A stretch of 64,000 nt of DNA, from assembly GCA_020466095.1 (NCBI GenBank), contig CM035808.1, forward strand, positions 42,937,555 to 43,001,554. Direction: 5' to 3'. A program made the position numbers and the translations under genes. The stretch's first letter is position 1. Every line of letters begins with the position of its first letter. The stretch comes from Chlorops oryzae (Eukaryota; Arthropoda; Insecta; Diptera; Chloropidae). Shown piece after piece: positions 35,050 to 48,300 of the stretch. The notes under the pieces are model-generated. The model made no database searches, was not told where the DNA came from, and saw only the letters and a list, made by a program, of their open reading frames with translations.

Positions 35050-35716
35050 AACAAATAAGAAAGCTAAAGTCGGTCAAGCCCGACTTTGAAATACCCAGCG
35101 TCCCGACATTATGAGCGCACTATGTTTTGTTTCTCTATTTGTGGGCGTGGCAGTGGGCGGGACACATTAATTATTTTCCTACACCTTTCATTCGCCTTGG
35201 TCAACCTATGTTGCGAATTTGAAGCTTCTACGCCTTTTACTTCACAAGTTACGATAAGCCCTTTTTTGTGGGCGTGGCTCGAAAAGGGCGGCGTCCATTT
35301 TTTGCCAGGATATGCCCCTTTTTGTAGTTTACCAGTACACCAAATATCAATGAAATGTGTTGAGTGGTTCGCAAGTTACAAGCATTTTACTGAAAACACA
35401 ATAAATTCATTTGTGTGCGTGGCAGTGGGCAGATGTCTCCCATATTTACGTAGGATCACACTCGGACCCCGATATACATGTGTGCCAAATTTCGACTTCA
35501 TTAGGGTCCAGCCGTTTTGGAGGAGATCCGACCACGGACGGACGGACAGACGGACAGACGACGGACAGACGGACAGACGGACATGTCTAAATCGATTCAG
35601 TTTTTGATCCTGATCATTTCTATATATATTATATATGTCTATATCTCCGGAGCTTAGTTCTCCCTGTTACAAGATTCGCACAAAACTAATATACCCCGCT
35701 TACGCTGGGTATAAAA
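35050..35716 (+). mobile_element. DINE-1-like element, subfamily B, copy 1
   Basis: Starts ACAAATAAGAAAGCTAAAG, continues GTCGGTCAAGCCCGAC (a subterminal palindrome) and AAATACCCAGCGTCCCG, and ends ATACCCCGCTTACGCTGGGTAT, read here in two pieces, which folds into a hairpin. A GACGGACA microsatellite (35528-35582) and CATGTCTAAATCGATTCAG precede the end. Only one 127-bp internal GTGGGCGTGGCAG unit is present. Very similar to 52442-53162 and 54601-55652, so the family was recently active. Confidence 0.75.
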
Positions 35717-35717
35717 A

Positions 35718-37342
35718 TTGAAAAAATTAAATCATGAAAAAAAAAATGTAAATAGCATAGAGTCGGAAGAAGAAGATAAAAAATGGAGAAGAAAGCTAAT
35801 TTAAGAAAATGACGCAAAGTTTTCTTCGCTTCTTGGTGCTAAAGTTGATTGCATTTGATAAGAAAATAAGAGAAAAAATATGTTGCATAAAGTCTACGCG
35901 AACATTCACGTTCATGTGCACTCGTGAGAAGAATACATTCCTGTCCTGTATGCGCGCGAGTCTGTCTGGCAACAATAAGCCTGTATTTACATGAAGATGT
36001 TGCTGATGACAAAATTGGCCTACGACTGACGCGACAAAATGTTCTAAAATTGATTACATTAGGCGAGTGGAGTGCATTGGGCACATGTATGATCGTTTCA
36101 AGTCTTGAATAGAAAAGTTGAGATTGGTTTTTTTTTTTTTGAATTTTATCAACTTTAAACGTTGTAATTGTACTTTAAGTTTTGAAGAATGGAAGAGTTT
36201 TGTTAACAAAAGAAAGTTCTGAGATCTTTGAAAGCTTTTCAAGGATACAAAGTTGGTGGACTATAATGAGGAATGTAAGTATTTAAGTTTGAGATGCGCC
36301 TAAAGTGCAGTACAGTACAGTAAACTGTGTAGATAAGCTATGACTCCGACCGCGACCATTCATTCATTATTATTTTGCTTTATCACAGCGGGCCCATGTG
36401 CGACCTTAGTGTGTCCCCTTAAAGGCGGCAGCCACCCTAACCATGTTATTTTGCTTTATATAAGAGAGAAAGACTCTGAGTGGTTTTTGGGTCAATTCTT
36501 TGAGAATAACACACAAAATTTGCTTATTAATAGAATCAGTAATATTATGTATTGCCATCCATTCATTTACTCCTCAAGGTATGCTTCAATTTTTTTTTAG
36601 TCTGAGCTCTGCGGTCATTTGCAAATGTACATAAAGAAAGATATCATCCCACTACTTAATTTTCGGTGAGTTCAGATTAGAATTTTTTACAGAATACGAG
36701 CTTCAGAAAAAATAATCTTAAAAATCTTAAATATGTAGCAAATATGGAATCATACAAAGAAGTAAATAGGAGTGAAATATCAGTGCAGAAAGACATGTCT
36801 ATGACTATTATACCGGCTCATTCAGTATATGATTTCGTATTTATATATAATCTTCGCAAGAAGGGGGTTCAAACTCCGAATAGAGACAACACTTTGAAAT
36901 ATTTTTGAGGACATAAAATGCAAACAAAATATTGACCACAGTTCCTGAAAGAACTTGATATATATAAACAATTCCCTATAGTTATTTTTGCTAGATTGGA
37001 AACAAATACATGTTGAATCGTTATTGAACAGTGTGGCCGAGAATTAAATTGCTCAATTTTTTCTGTAATTGTTAGGGGCTATATCTCGTAATATTTTATT
37101 TGCCTGTTTATAACAAAGTTTAAGCCTTACACCCGGAAAAAAGAATTGCTCAATGTACATTTGATCAATTTTTATCATAAAGACGGTTTATATCGTTCAG
37201 GGACGTATGGGGGCGATGGTTTTGAGAGTTGGGACGACTTCTGAATTACATGTATAACAATATAAGACAAAATACAGACAATTAATATAAGTTTGTAACA
37301 TCCAAACTCCCTTAAAAAGTGTGCAAATAAGATCTCACTTAC
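35718..37342. other. Gene-free stretch
   Basis: No convincing coding frame and no element ends. It lies directly downstream (minus-strand sense) of the putative exon at 37343-37583, so it may be that gene's intron. Confidence 0.4.
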
Positions 37343-37583
37343 CTTTAATAAATTCATTCGTGCTAAGTACAAGAGACTCTACCATTGCGACTGAGGGGGA
37401 TGTTAAAGGATCAACTCTTTCTTGTTTAAGTAACTTAAATGCTTCAAAAAGGTTACGTAATGTTTCCAGATCTACTTCGCAGATATGTGAAATAAACACA
37501 AAGGAACGAGGTCCTGAATTAAACTATTATATCCTTCCGACACTTTCGGTTCAAAGGCTGCCGATTGCCTTTTAATCTAGAAT
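37343..37583 (-). pseudogene. Putative internal exon, minus strand, with a 1-bp frameshift
   Basis: On the minus strand a polypyrimidine-type acceptor (TATATCATTCTAG) leads into a coding-like frame (RQSAAFEPKVSEGYNSLIQDLVPLCLFHI). One base later, in the next frame, it continues as CEVDLETLRNLFEAFKLL and ERVDPLTSPSVAMVESLVL, ending at a perfect donor AAAG/GTAAGTGAG (donor GT at 37341-37342). Removing a single base near 37480 would join the two halves. The second half alone (37343-37523) is open for 60 codons after an AG, but with a poor acceptor. The protein is not recognised. Either a decayed exon, a sequencing error, or two chance frames. Confidence 0.45.
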
Positions 37584-38549
37584 GATATAAAATATGAAAA
37601 GAAAATTAGTAAGATAATTGTCTCCGAAGAAGAGTTGTTTAAATTCCTATGAATTCAAACAATATCCTATTTTATTACTATCTTATTATTGTAATAAAAT
37701 GCTTTTGATGCAAAATCCTTTGAAAGTATTTCAATAAGAACTTTAACTTCAAAAAGTCTATTTTAAATATGTGAATATATTTATAATAAGAACTTTTCGT
37801 ATAAACGCATAATCCTTTATTTACAATTGTTTCGCATTTCTTAGCAGCAATCAATCGAAATTATTCCTCAACGAAATCTATATGGAAATACCAAACCATT
37901 GCCGATGCAATTACGTAAAATAATATTTTGATAGGAAAATACACTTAATTTGCATAATCTTTAAAATTTATTGATAAACTATGATAAATATCATCAACGG
38001 ATGAGTTTGCACAGAGTTTACTACTTGCAATTTCCACATTACCATATATACGAAATGATATATTTACGTACATACATCCAAAGATGCATGCATCACACAC
38101 ACATATGCACGAGCACACATATAGAGGCCATTAGCCGTCACGATATACGTCAATTTACGAATGCATGCTGCTGCTGCTGCTACTTGGCCCCGGTGAACAG
38201 CTGTCCGAACCGCACCGATATACTCAACGAAAGCAAATCGAATGAAAATCAATGTTGTTAATATATACTGGCAACACCTTTAAGCACCTGACCGGTCGGT
38301 CGGTTGCTCGGTCAGTCATCATCAACAACATCAAGATCGCCATCATACATCATAACTACACCAGCACTATCAACACCAATATTATTATAGCTCACCATGT
38401 TGACCGTAACCACAACTGACTGGACCGGTCCGTACTGGGCCGGAGCGTCCCGGACTGGAACGGACTGAACTGGACTGGACTAGACTTTAATGCCGTACCG
38501 TATAAAGCGTTTTCTGACGTGCTGCGGTCGTTATCCATTTCGTTTGTTT

Positions 38550-38703
38550 CAGAGCCGTAGCAACCATAGGGGCAAGAGGGGGATTTTCCCCCCACGCATT
38601 TTCGTTTTGCCCAAGAATAAAATTGAAAAAATAATTTTGCCCCCCCACGCAGATTGGAAAAATAATTTTTCCCCTCACGCAAAACAGAATTGCTACGGCG
38701 CTG
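38550..38703. mobile_element. 154-bp hAT MITE with exact 8-bp duplication
   Basis: Inverted ends CAGAGCCGTAGCAA and TTGCTACGGCGCTG are typical hAT termini (CAGMGCCGTAGC). Flanked by an exact 8-bp repeat, GTTTGTTT, at 38542-38549 and 38704-38711. The interior has paired GCCCCCCCACGC-like blocks and is non-coding. Confidence 0.9.
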
Positions 38704-38711
38704 GTTTGTTT

Positions 38712-41700
38712 GCTTATCCTTCGGCAGACACACAGCACGCACACACACGAACATAAACATAAGCACACACCCGCACACACATTGCAGCGGGTATACGCAT
38801 TAGTTAATATGATTTTAATTAAAATTCAGCACGACAACGAAGTAAACTGAGGTCAAGCCGGGTAGGAAATTAGCATATGATAATTCACTCAATGTTTTGA
38901 TTTCAGACTATACCGAATGCAAACTTTAAAGCACATTTTAGCCGCAAGATGTGGTGTATGCCTACGAGCAAGAGCACACATGCACACGTATCATATGACG
39001 ACGCATGTGTCAATATATATGTAGATAAATGTGTTTGTGAGTGCGTGCGTGAGTTCGTGCGTGGGAATGTGTAAATATTTTCGGTTCAATACTTTTGGGG
39101 AATATGGCGAAAGTGTCAATCGAATTTTAAGATGCAAATTATGAAAGGCGCCTGCGTAAATTTCAGTTTAAATATGTAAATATCGATTTCCATTTTAGAA
39201 TCTCATTCTATATAGCCTTGCACGATTTGGGCGAATAGATTGCATTGCCATTTATTAAATGCCAAAACAATTATGGACATCGGACGTGATACAACGAATC
39301 ACAAAATCAAGATTAAAATATTCTTAATGTGCTCTCAAATTGCTTCTCAAAATTTAATACTTTGGATGAACAATGCTCATTAATTGAACATATGTTATGT
39401 ATGAATGTGTGAATATATATAGAAATCTAGAAATCTAATCCCTAGAAATCTTTCTCCGCAGCAAAAGGAAGTGTTCTAAGCATCAATAAATAAAAAACAA
39501 TTTGATGACCTCTGCTTAAAAATTTTTGAAGTTCTTGCTCCCTTTATATTCTCTCCGCAGTGTGCTTAGAAAGGCAGTTTTTTTTTTCAATATTCGCACC
39601 GAAAAATTCCTCGGGAATATAATGATAATAAATTTCCTCTGGAAAAAAGCTCTAGCATTTGAAAAGAAAATGTATAGCGCTTTAAGCATAGTGATTTGAC
39701 CCAAAAAAAAAATCATATTAATACACATCAACCACAATATCAACCGAAAAGTATGCACGGTTTTTTGTTTAAGCGTTTCCAACACACACTCTCTGAGTCC
39801 TTTGTGCTAAAGCGGACATAATAAGAGCACTTCTAAGAACATCTGTTACGTCGATAAGAGCTGTAATACAGCTTAGCTTAGTCCTAGAACCTAATTGGCA
39901 CTCCGAATAAAGGAAGTCTTTTGAATCATCGTTCTATGTTTGTTAGTATCTGAGATATAAGTTTTTTAAATTGTACTATAATAATCACTTTTACAAATAC
40001 GAGTAGAGATATGAGCCCACATGCCTAAAGATGAGATCAGCTTTTTCAGCACTTGGTTAGTAAGATATGCAAGAAGAAAAATTTACCTATAAATTTCCTA
40101 TTAACCTATACAGCAAGACATCCTTTTTCCCGGAATGCGCACTGTGCTTAAAGTGCTTTAGCCTTTGCCTTTAAAAAGTTGACAATTTGAAAGGTGAGAC
40201 TGAACTGGAAAATAATCAAGTAAAGGGCTAATTAGAGCTTTATTGAATTGCACTAATCAAAATTTTATTGCATAATTACAGGGTTACATTTTTGTATTTT
40301 TCTTCTTCTTTACATTTAAAGAAAGGGAATAACACACTTTTCATTTCAAAAAAGCAAGAATTTTCAATAAAAGAATTGCCGGGAAGAAGTCAAAAAGCTC
40401 CTACCATTTATAGTTCAAATATCCTTCAGCTTTGCCATTGAAGGACATAAAACAATGAAAAATCATATCCAGAATTTCCGGCAAACAATGGCGTATACCC
40501 ACATGCAAAGCCACACTCACACACCCCAACACACACCCACACATACAAAAGGTTTTTCCCGAAAACTGTCTGCATGCATAACTGCACCGTTGCACCGCAG
40601 AACAACACTAGAAAGTGTACCACATACCAGATGGGGGCACAATAAACGACAAACGATGCCATCCATGGCAACCAAAATAGAAGACGCGACGTCGCCAACG
40701 TGAGCTTGCATACATAGGTATGCATATATTGAACTTCTCTTTCATATTTCAAGTTCCTTTTTTTGAACAAAAAAAAAAAAAAAAAAAGAAAACAACCAAA
40801 AACCTTTGTAGTTTTTAACGGTCATGAGTTATGTGACTTTCACATGGACCGCGCGTACAAACACTCACACACACACACGTACACTCACGTGGAAGTCGTC
40901 CTTCGAATGTGAAGTGCAAACATAGTTTCACATAGAGCCGCCGGTTGCTTACAGTAAAAAATCGTGGGTGTCTACGATGGCAAACGCTTGGAGGAGGTTT
41001 TATGCAAAAACTTTTCAACTCCTATTGCGGTCTTTTATGGTATTATATTTCAAAACTTATGATATCCAAACTTGGCTACGTGGCTGTGTATATCCTTCTC
41101 CGCTCTTTTTGTTTTCTTTTTTTCGTTGACGCTGCTGCTGGCTCGGCGAATGCACTCGTTGCATATAAAATGGTTGAAAGTCGCTGTAGACAAGCGTTGA
41201 CAGGTTGCCTTTTAAGAGTTGAGCCAAACTCATAAAATCTAAACGCCAAATTGTGTCGAAGATATTTCAGTTGGGCGAATGAGCTTTCACAAATTGCATA
41301 CGTGTTGGCGGTTGGAAATGGGACCGACTTTCTGCGGTGGTATAAGTTTTTCCTTTAGAATAAAAAAAAAAAAATATAATAAATTTCATAAGTTTCAGTT
41401 TCCGAAAGTATTGAAAAGCAATCAAGTATGACTTTTTGATGGCCTTTTCTGCGATGTAAACGATCCTTATGTGAATATTTCACTCAATTTTAAGAGCTTA
41501 TGAATTGAGTGAAAGACGAGGGGAATGGTCCTCGTTATTCGCTGTGCTTATATTCTCTTAAGTCTCATAAAGTTTGATTGAAATTGAAGTGTTTCGAAAG
41601 TTACTCTTCTCATAAAATTTTGAACTAAATACCTTGTTCGTCTTTTTCTGGTGTTCAGGTGCAATAAAAGACCAGATAAAAAATAAAATAAAACAAATAT

Positions 41701-44277
41701 TTCCCAATGAAATTTTATTTTTTTTTTTTTTTACTTTTTAGAAGAATAAACATTTTGTACCTGAAAACGTTTACAATATGCCGGGGTTCATGTCATATCT
41801 AACGAACCGCAAGTAAGTACATGATACTCTCAAGAAAATGTGTCACATATTTGCCATAAAGCTTCGGATAGATTGTACAGAGGAGCAGTACATTCTCATA
41901 GTATTCGTCTCATGCTGCTCGTCCTTGTATCCTTCAGAAACGGAAGCACGTTTCAAAAATTTGCCAACATAAAAATAAGGTCAATGAAGTGTATATGAAA
42001 TTGATTTTATCCATCAGAATTCATCGTTCGATAGTGGAAAACCTCAATAGATCAAAGAGTGTACGTGTCGTACGACAGAATGACAGATCCGTAATTTTCG
42101 TACTTTTCGTACGGAAGTGAACGTGAAAGCATTACCGGGTCATGAGCTGCACGTGAACATCAGCTGCACAAAAGATAGGGAAACGGGAAACGGATAACGA
42201 GTAAACGAGTGAACGATAAACGCATGAGAAGCACTTTCCGTCTACCGAGGGTTAGTTACACCGAGGTGCTCCGTTCGCCGCTGCCTTAATCCATTAATAT
42301 TGGAACGAAAAGTAGAAGAAGAAAAAAAAAAAGGCCAATAAAACGGTAGCACACCATTCCTTCGAAATATATAAAGAGCATCATAAAATATATCGAAATG
42401 AAGAAGTAAGTCTTTGATGCAGTTGGGAGCGCTGGACAAGCAAGCAGTAGGAAACCGGCGAAACACTAATTGGAAGCCGGTGAGTTTTTGGGGACATGCG
42501 GACATTACTTTGGATTAATACTTACAACAGCTACGTGGGTACAGTACATGTCCTTCCCGTCTACTCTTAAAGCAGTAACAGAGGGAGAGTGAGAGAAAAA
42601 TGGGGAAAAAAGAATAAAAAAAAAACCAAAAGAAAAGTGGCAAGAACATCGTCGCTTTGACAGGTTTTATTGTATACGGCTATATTGTTGGCTTCTTGAC
42701 GTTATAAATCGGATTTCCAAACAGCTTTTTACACGAACAACACGAAAAGAAGAAACACATTACGAGGATACCCGATGCTTCTGTATAGCCGCACCGTCCC
42801 GTCCCGTCCAGTCCCTGTATCCTCCAGTCCTATGTAGACGAGTGACATCGACAACAACTCTGAGTAGAGTAAAAAATCGTCGATACATTATTTGCTCTTA
42901 TTACAATCCCGCTTATTGCTTTCTTATGCCATTGCTACTTTCCGTCGCTGCTTGCAATTGAGAGTAGCCTCTCTCGACGCCGCACAGTGTCGCGAGTGCG
43001 GCCAAATTCTTAGAGAATATATTGAATAAGAAAATCCCAAACTTTCGTTCCGATATTTTACGTTTTGAGATCACAACACCCCTTTGAAACTGGCCTATGC
43101 AAGGAGTGAATTTTCGTTGTTTTGCACAATTATTGCTTATGCAAGGGTTCGAATCGAATAAAGAGTAAGTATATAACTGGTAATGTCCAAGTATTATATA
43201 CCAAATTAAAGTTTAGCTTATTTGCAATCATGAAAAAGTAATTGTGTATATAAATTATTATTACAAACATAGTATTTATGCAATAAAAATAAAAATGCAA
43301 AAAATGCATAAATTGAGTGCTTAACAATTTGTAAAGGCTTTCAAAAATTAGAATTATTGTAAATAACGTCCTTTTTCTTCATTAAAATGAGAATTTCAAA
43401 ACTAAAAAAAAAAAAAAAATTTACGAAATATTACCTCCGTAATTTTTTTTATGTTAATAAGTAATGCACGTTTATCAAAAAAGAAACTAAAATTGGAAAT
43501 TTTTTTTTTGCGTTTTCGACATTACGACCCATGTTATGGAACATTTAAATCAGGCATTAAAATAATATATTGCACATTCAAACAAATATCAGAAAAATCT
43601 GTAAATAAATTTATCCAAAATATATATTATATAAAAGAAAAAACTCCCAACTTTAATACTTTATATCAGAGGTTGCATGAAACTCTCAACCTTTTCAAAA
43701 AGTCACAAAATAATTCTTAAATGACGACAGAAAAAGAAAAATCTGAAATAGAAATACATATTTTGACAGAACAGGTTTTTGGTTTTTCTCAGATAGAAAC
43801 CTTAATTCTTTTCAAATAAAAATTTCTCACGGTTAGTGAGAGATATTACAGACAGAAAAAAATATCTCACTTTATGAAGATAAAGCTTTTTACTTCTGAT
43901 ATAAATAGATCTTCGATAAAGAATTTGAATCCAATGCGCATTAAATATAGCGATAGAAAAAAGTTCAATAAGAGAAGAAAAAACACCTATTAAATTGGAG
44001 ATTGCATCTGTGGAATCATTATAGCTTGTATTACAGACCTTCGATTTTAGGCTTTTCGCATCGAATATGTAAAACTGGCGGATGCTCTCATTTGCCTTCC
44101 TTCTCATCGTTTTTAATAAAAACTTTTTTTATAATGATCGTCATAAGGGCATGCGAACAAAAGGAAACCCCAAACTGTAACTGCTACGTTTCCATTCAAA
44201 AAATTTTTTTTCAAAAAACTTTTACATATATTCTACAGTTCCTTAGTTTTCTCATTTTATAAAAGCTATTAGGAGAC
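38712..44277. other. Gene-free stretch
   Basis: Long AT-rich DNA with CA/GT runs near 40.5 and 40.87 kb and poly-A/T tracts. Near 39.55-39.66 kb, words like CGAAAAATTCCTCGGGAATAT resemble the dispersed repeat seen at 49.4, 51.4 and 54.4 kb. No supported gene. Confidence 0.4.
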
Positions 44278-44280
44278 TCA

Positions 44281-44416
44281 GGGCCGTTTTCTCATCTATT
44301 TTTATCTGTTAGTTAAATTATCCTGATGATAGTTTCATACAAATTTGATTAATAAGTCAAAGAAATTGAAATTTAACTGGCAGATAGAGATTAAAAGTAG
44401 GATGAGAAAACGGCCC
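44281..44416. mobile_element. 136-bp MITE with TCA duplication
   Basis: Perfect 16-bp inverted ends GGGCCGTTTTCTCATC / GATGAGAAAACGGCCC, flanked by TCA at 44278-44280 and 44417-44419. The ends resemble those of the 393-bp MITE at 30869 (GGCCCGTTTTCTGAAT), and the 3-bp duplication is the same length, so both may belong to one superfamily. Confidence 0.87.
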
Positions 44417-44989
44417 TCAAGGAAATAAATCTCATTGATATATCTCAGTGAAAGTGAGATTTTTTTAACACCTAAAAATTAAATCTCACTTAGGAACCGA
44501 AAATTTTGTTTGTAAACTATTTCTCATTGAGAATAATTTTTAAATTTAAACTATAAAAATAAAAATCGGAGAAAAACAGAAAAAAAATTTAGGTTGATTC
44601 TTATTTTCCATCCCTGCTTTATATCCTTTATGTTAGTCTTTCTATTGAATAATACAAAAAATTAGCTTGTAAAATAGGTAAAAACCTAGTAATAACGCAA
44701 AAATTATGGAAATTTCAAGATTTTTGAGTCCCGTAATTTTTTATTTTATTTTGTTGCTTGTAATATTTTATAAAAAAAAAAAAAATTTAACTATGAAATC
44801 TTTTCGTTTTCGGAGTTATTCAAGTTTTTGTACAGGTTCAAAATACAGGCGAAAATGCTCTAAAATACACGTAAATTTTCGTATCAAACGTATGAGATAC
44901 ATGCAAATTCACACAATGAGCTTGAGTGTTTTTGGCATCTTACATTTTTTTCTTTGCCAAGCCTAAGGTTCAAACGAGCTCAATTTACC

Positions 44990-45240
44990 AACTGAAAGTG
45001 GGCGTGGCAAAAAAAAGTAGGCGTGACAGCATCATGAAATTACGTTTTTCAAACTTTGGGGCACATTATTTATCTCTGTTCCGAATTTCAAGTCTACAGG
45101 TCTCGAATTGCGAAATTTGAGTCCACCCTTTTATATGGAGGGGTGGGGGTTGGGGATTGGGTTGGTGCGATTTTCACAATTTTTTACAAAATTTCTTAAT
45201 TACATGGAAAGAAGTGTTCATGCCAAGTTTCATTTTTCTA
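44990..45240 (+). mobile_element. Probable decayed DINE-like fragment
   Basis: AGTGGGCGTGGC and GTAGGCGTGAC motifs, then TGTTCCGAATTTCAAG and GCCAAGTTTCATTTTTC, words typical of fly DINE-like interiors. Ends are not identifiable. Confidence 0.35.
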
Positions 45241-45330
45241 CGACAACTCCTTCTATATTTTCCCAAGAAATGTATGGAGTCGCGACACTGTGCCATCCCT
45301 ATTGCCATCGCCATCATTATAGCAAGCGCC

Positions 45331-48300
45331 ATCGCTATGAACGTTGAACGCTGAACTTCGAATATCCTTGTTGTGTTAACATTCACATTGGCGTTAACGT
45401 TGGCGCTGGCTTCGTCTCCTTTTTTTCTGGCGGTAGCGAAGTTAAGCGCTTTTGGGTATTTAAGTCACGTACGTGAATAATGCGACACTCACGTTACCAT
45501 TGCTGGTTGAACAACGCCAATGATGATTATGTACTTGCGGTGTTAGAAGTCAGCTTAGGTCAATTCGGTCCTCCTTTTTTTCCTTCACTCCTTTTCTTCT
45601 ATTTATATTTATTTTTTTTTTTTTAGCTTAAAATGCAACAACAAAACATAGTCTCAAGCATGCATGATCCATTTTGAAATCCAATTGTTCGTGCAAGCGA
45701 CTAACGGGAGAGCTTTCTTATTATCATTTGAGTAGATATAATCATTTTTGCAATTTCTGACACTTATCCTTGCTTGATTGCCCTTTTGATGCAATGTGAT
45801 TGCACCTTACATACATACATAATGGGGATGATGGTGTGTTTGTTTGTCTGGCGGCCGGACTTCTCTGAAATTCGATTCACATGAATTCGAATAACATGAA
45901 GAAAATTCCTTCTCACCATTAAGGTTTCCTGAAAAGCAGTTAGTCCTTTCAAATTTATGGATAATGCTTCCGAAAAGGCAATGAAAATTTCATGACAAAT
46001 AAATCAAAGAATTAAGCGCAAACAAGCGAATGCGCCAAGCCAAGTGACAAAACAAGAAGAAGAAAAAAACAAACGAACAAAGGAAAGGAAAATGGAACTA
46101 AAGTAAAGGAATAGAAAAGGATATGCAGCAATGACGTCAAGTAAACAAATAAAATTCAACTCATTGCCAACTCACCTCCTGGGCCGCCGCTCTTGCCCTC
46201 TCATTGCGACTCAAACTACTGCGACCAGTTGTTGAGTTTGGTTATTTTTGGCGTACCGCAATGAGGTTTTTAACTTTTAACCGCAACACTGCCGCACGTT
46301 TTAACGGGAAGCGACAAAAAACCACAAACACGCCTCGCTGAACCGCACAGTGAAACGTCTCCGGCCATATTAGGACATACCCCTACATCCTTCTTCTCCG
46401 TACTTTTAATGAAAAACCAAACAAAAACATAAAAATAAACTTTAAAAAAAAAGGATTTAAAAAAGGACAATGACTGCAACCATTTCCGTACGTGTTGTTG
46501 ACGCAATTGCTCCATCCTTTCGTGTTGTTTTTCGACTTTCGCCCACACGCCATATAAGCGCAACACGCGGAGAACGACTCCTCACAACTTTGTTACGTTG
46601 TAATTTTGTATGCTTTCTGCTCCCTCTCTCTCTCACTACCTCCCACTATCATTCTCTCTTTTGGTAATTTTTGTACGACTAGACGCATAAATATTCTTAT
46701 TTGCCAGAAATTATGCCTCGCGGCTGAAAAATTGTCGCGCAATTATTGTTTGCCATCAGAGCTAACATGGCGTTCCAGGACGATTGGATGGGATGGGTCC
46801 AGTTGAATGATGATAGTATCTAACTTTTTCAACACTAAAATGGTGTAGTCGTGCAAGCATTTTGTGGGCTCTTTAAATATGAACGTTGAAGGTGAGGAAA
46901 TTTCAACGTTGAAGGTGAGATCTCAAAATTGTCTATCCCAACAAAAAAGAGAAAAAGTTTCTTTGTTTTTCAATAGTCTGGTTAAAAAGAAAGAAGTTTT
47001 TAGACTTTGTTCTTCTTTTTTTTTGCAGTTTGTTAAATAAGGAGTCTAGAGAATGATTTTCGAGTTCTGTGAAGGACTTTCCAGCTCAAATCATTTCAAA
47101 AGGATTAAAATTTTAGCTGAGCTGTGTGAAAAGCGGAAAGGGTATTTTAAAGGGTATTTTAATTTCTGTCCTTTACAAAACTACAATGATAAGATAATAG
47201 ACCTTTTCGAATTGGAGCCATCTTTTTTCTTATGTTTCTTATGTTTACTGAAGTATACAGAAAGATTGAAAAAACGTATCTTCAACTTAAGGAATTTCGT
47301 AGCTTTCTTTTAGGTGTTTTTGAGGAAAACTCAAGTCCTCCTAGCGACCTCTAAGCTTTAACAAAAAACGTATGCATAAATTTTTCCTTCTAATTTAACC
47401 TTCTCTTTAGTCCTCGACGCCTTCTGATCTTATTACAGATTGTCTGTTGCCAAAGTCACAAGAAATACTTCCACTAAGCCATTAATAATTTTATTTTATT
47501 TTATTTTATGATCACCTATAGTTTCCTCAGTCTTATAAAGGGTTCAGCATTAAAAACATTGCCCAAGAAAACGGTTAAAAATGGTCTTTAGACATAATTA
47601 TGGTTATCCTAAACATTGGAAAACAGTGTTGGAGTACGGCAGCTCTAATTATTCAATCGTGCCAGAAACATTTACATGTGGGCATTTCCAGAAAAAGTAA
47701 ACTTTTTGTCGCGTCCGTATATAGCTGATTGCCATTCGGGACTGCATAGAATCTTTGAAAAACATAAAAGTCCGCATAAGCTGTACGAAAGTATTGAGAT
47801 GCAAAAATGCTATTTAGCGCATACTTGAATTCGGGGCTTAAAGTTGATCATTTAAGTGTCGCGTCCGTTTGAAAATGCCCATATGAGGGGAACTGCCATT
47901 TACTAGGAATGGAAGTAATTTGAAACATTTCAAAGAAAAAGTTCTCTCACAAAAAATCCTTCACAAGATAAACTATAATTTATGGATATTGTAACCTTAT
48001 TAATCAGATCAATGTTATTCTAAGCAAATCTCAGAAGGGTTTTTGAAATGCCACTTTAAAAGTGAATCGTTTCCTTCGGGTAACTAAAAAGTAAGCCTTT
48101 CACCCAAAAAAGTTTTTATTCGTGTGATTTGATTTTGAAGTCATAATTACAATTCATATAACTTCGAAAAGGACACAACAACAATACTGCCTCCTGATGA
48201 ATAAATGTATATTATTTCCCAGAAAACCCAATGTGTTTTATGAACCCATTACCAGCCAGCCTCCACCCGTCCTCGCGTTCACCTCTGTTTTGGTATGTCT

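Noticed and set aside
37613..37650. GTCTCCGAAGAAGAG also found in the first RhoGAP exon (252-266), suggesting an exon duplicate
   Set aside because: The match is only about 15 bases, is in a different context, and hits a stop soon after; probably coincidence.
42242..42505. 87-codon minus-strand frame
   Set aside because: Phe/Ser-rich with no conserved motif, and no splice or poly(A) context.
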